Source of the DNA: Sphaerochaeta sp.
GTDB lineage: Bacteria > Spirochaetota > Spirochaetia > Sphaerochaetales > Sphaerochaetaceae
Direction: 5' to 3'
DNA: 7,072 bases
Assembly (NCBI GenBank): GCA_023228445.1
Contig: JALOBD010000112.1
Span: 1-7,072 of the forward strand
The first letter of the stretch is position 1. Each line of letters opens with the position of its first letter. The translations under genes and the position numbers were made by a program. Of the stretch, positions 6,840-7,072 are shown in pieces. The notes below the pieces were generated by a model. It searched no databases. It was not told where the DNA came from and saw only the letters and a list, made by a program, of their open reading frames with translations.

Positions 6840-7072
6840 ATGAACGACTACATACCAGAGAGTACATTTGTCCATCTGCACAACCATACCGACTTCTCCC
6901 TGCTCGATGGGGCCGCCCCCATCGCCAAGTACATGGAACGGGCCAAGAGCCTGGGGATGGGCTCGTTGGCCATCACCGACCACGGCAACATGTTCGGTGC
7001 GGTCCGCTTCTACAATGCTGCCCGCGACGCGGGCATCAAGCCGATCATCGGCTGTGAGTTCTACTGTAACCC
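6840..7072 (+). CDS. dnaE: DNA polymerase III alpha subunit DnaE, N-terminal fragment (cut by window edge)
   Basis: The 77 visible residues are the beginning of the PHP domain of the replicative polymerase, the catalytic subunit for chromosome synthesis. FVHLHNHTDFSLLDGAA (10-26) contains the metal-site histidines of PHP motif I (H12, H14). AITDHGNMFGA (44-54) is motif II with D47 and H48. GCEFYCN (71-77) is the start of the next motif, with E73. PHP metal-site residues visible so far are kept. The ATG at 6840 is preceded by AGGGG (6831-6835) with a 4-nt gap. The gene continues past the right edge. Its closeness to the FAD-subunit gene (26 bp) and the lack of a convincing separate promoter suggest it may be partly transcribed with the redox operon. 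Confidence 0.96.
   Translation, partial: MNDYIPESTFVHLHNHTDFSLLDGAAPIAKYMERAKSLGMGSLAITDHGNMFGAVRFYNAARDAGIKPIIGCEFYCN

Noticed and set aside
1..7072. Mobile element, CRISPR array, tRNA or rRNA gene
   Set aside because: No transposase, integrase, terminal repeats, regularly spaced repeats, or cloverleaf/rRNA sequence was seen on either strand.

Overview
This 7 kb window is a gene-dense, GC-rich bacterial chromosome segment with no visible mobile element, RNA gene or CRISPR array. The two conserved anchors are an NAD-dependent DNA ligase (LigA, minus strand) and the first 77 codons of the replicative DNA polymerase III alpha subunit (DnaE, plus strand, cut by the right edge). The ligase wording (for example IPVLSLDKAY in the adenylation domain) and the gene mix recall spirochaetes, perhaps a relative of Sphaerochaeta. 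This is recall-based inference, not a placement. GTG starts, overlapping starts and stops, and GC-rich third positions are seen in the plus-strand genes.

Layout: positions 1-1240 (minus) hold most of a fold-type I PLP-dependent aminotransferase whose 3' end lies outside the window. A 56-bp gap with a candidate promoter and a strong Shine-Dalgarno (SD) site separates it from ligA (1297-3375, minus), which lies upstream in the same direction. A short divergent control region (about 3376-3474) carries back-to-back candidate promoters. The ligA promoter is placed so that its transcript would begin at or next to the ATG, i.e. leaderless. To the right, three tightly packed plus-strand genes (3475-5418, 5415-5945, 5929-6813) encode the large, [2Fe-2S] and FAD subunits of a xanthine dehydrogenase/aldehyde oxidase-like enzyme. 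dnaE follows after 26 bp with no evident terminator.

The most interesting content is this three-gene redox module. Its domain order and overlapping starts are those of a genuine molybdenum hydroxylase. All eight cluster cysteines of the iron-sulfur subunit are present, and so is an FAD-type AGGT motif. By eye, however, the large subunit has lost most of the glycine- and arginine-containing motifs that hold molybdopterin, including the GGxFG loop, the FRGFG-type loop and the GQG loop. A GEGE segment near its C-terminus may preserve the catalytic glutamate. The second-cluster region of the iron-sulfur subunit has also lost usual cofactor-side residues and has a longer linker. Because all three frames are intact, the module looks like a diverged and repurposed complex rather than a decaying one. 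Its chemistry cannot be assigned from sequence alone.
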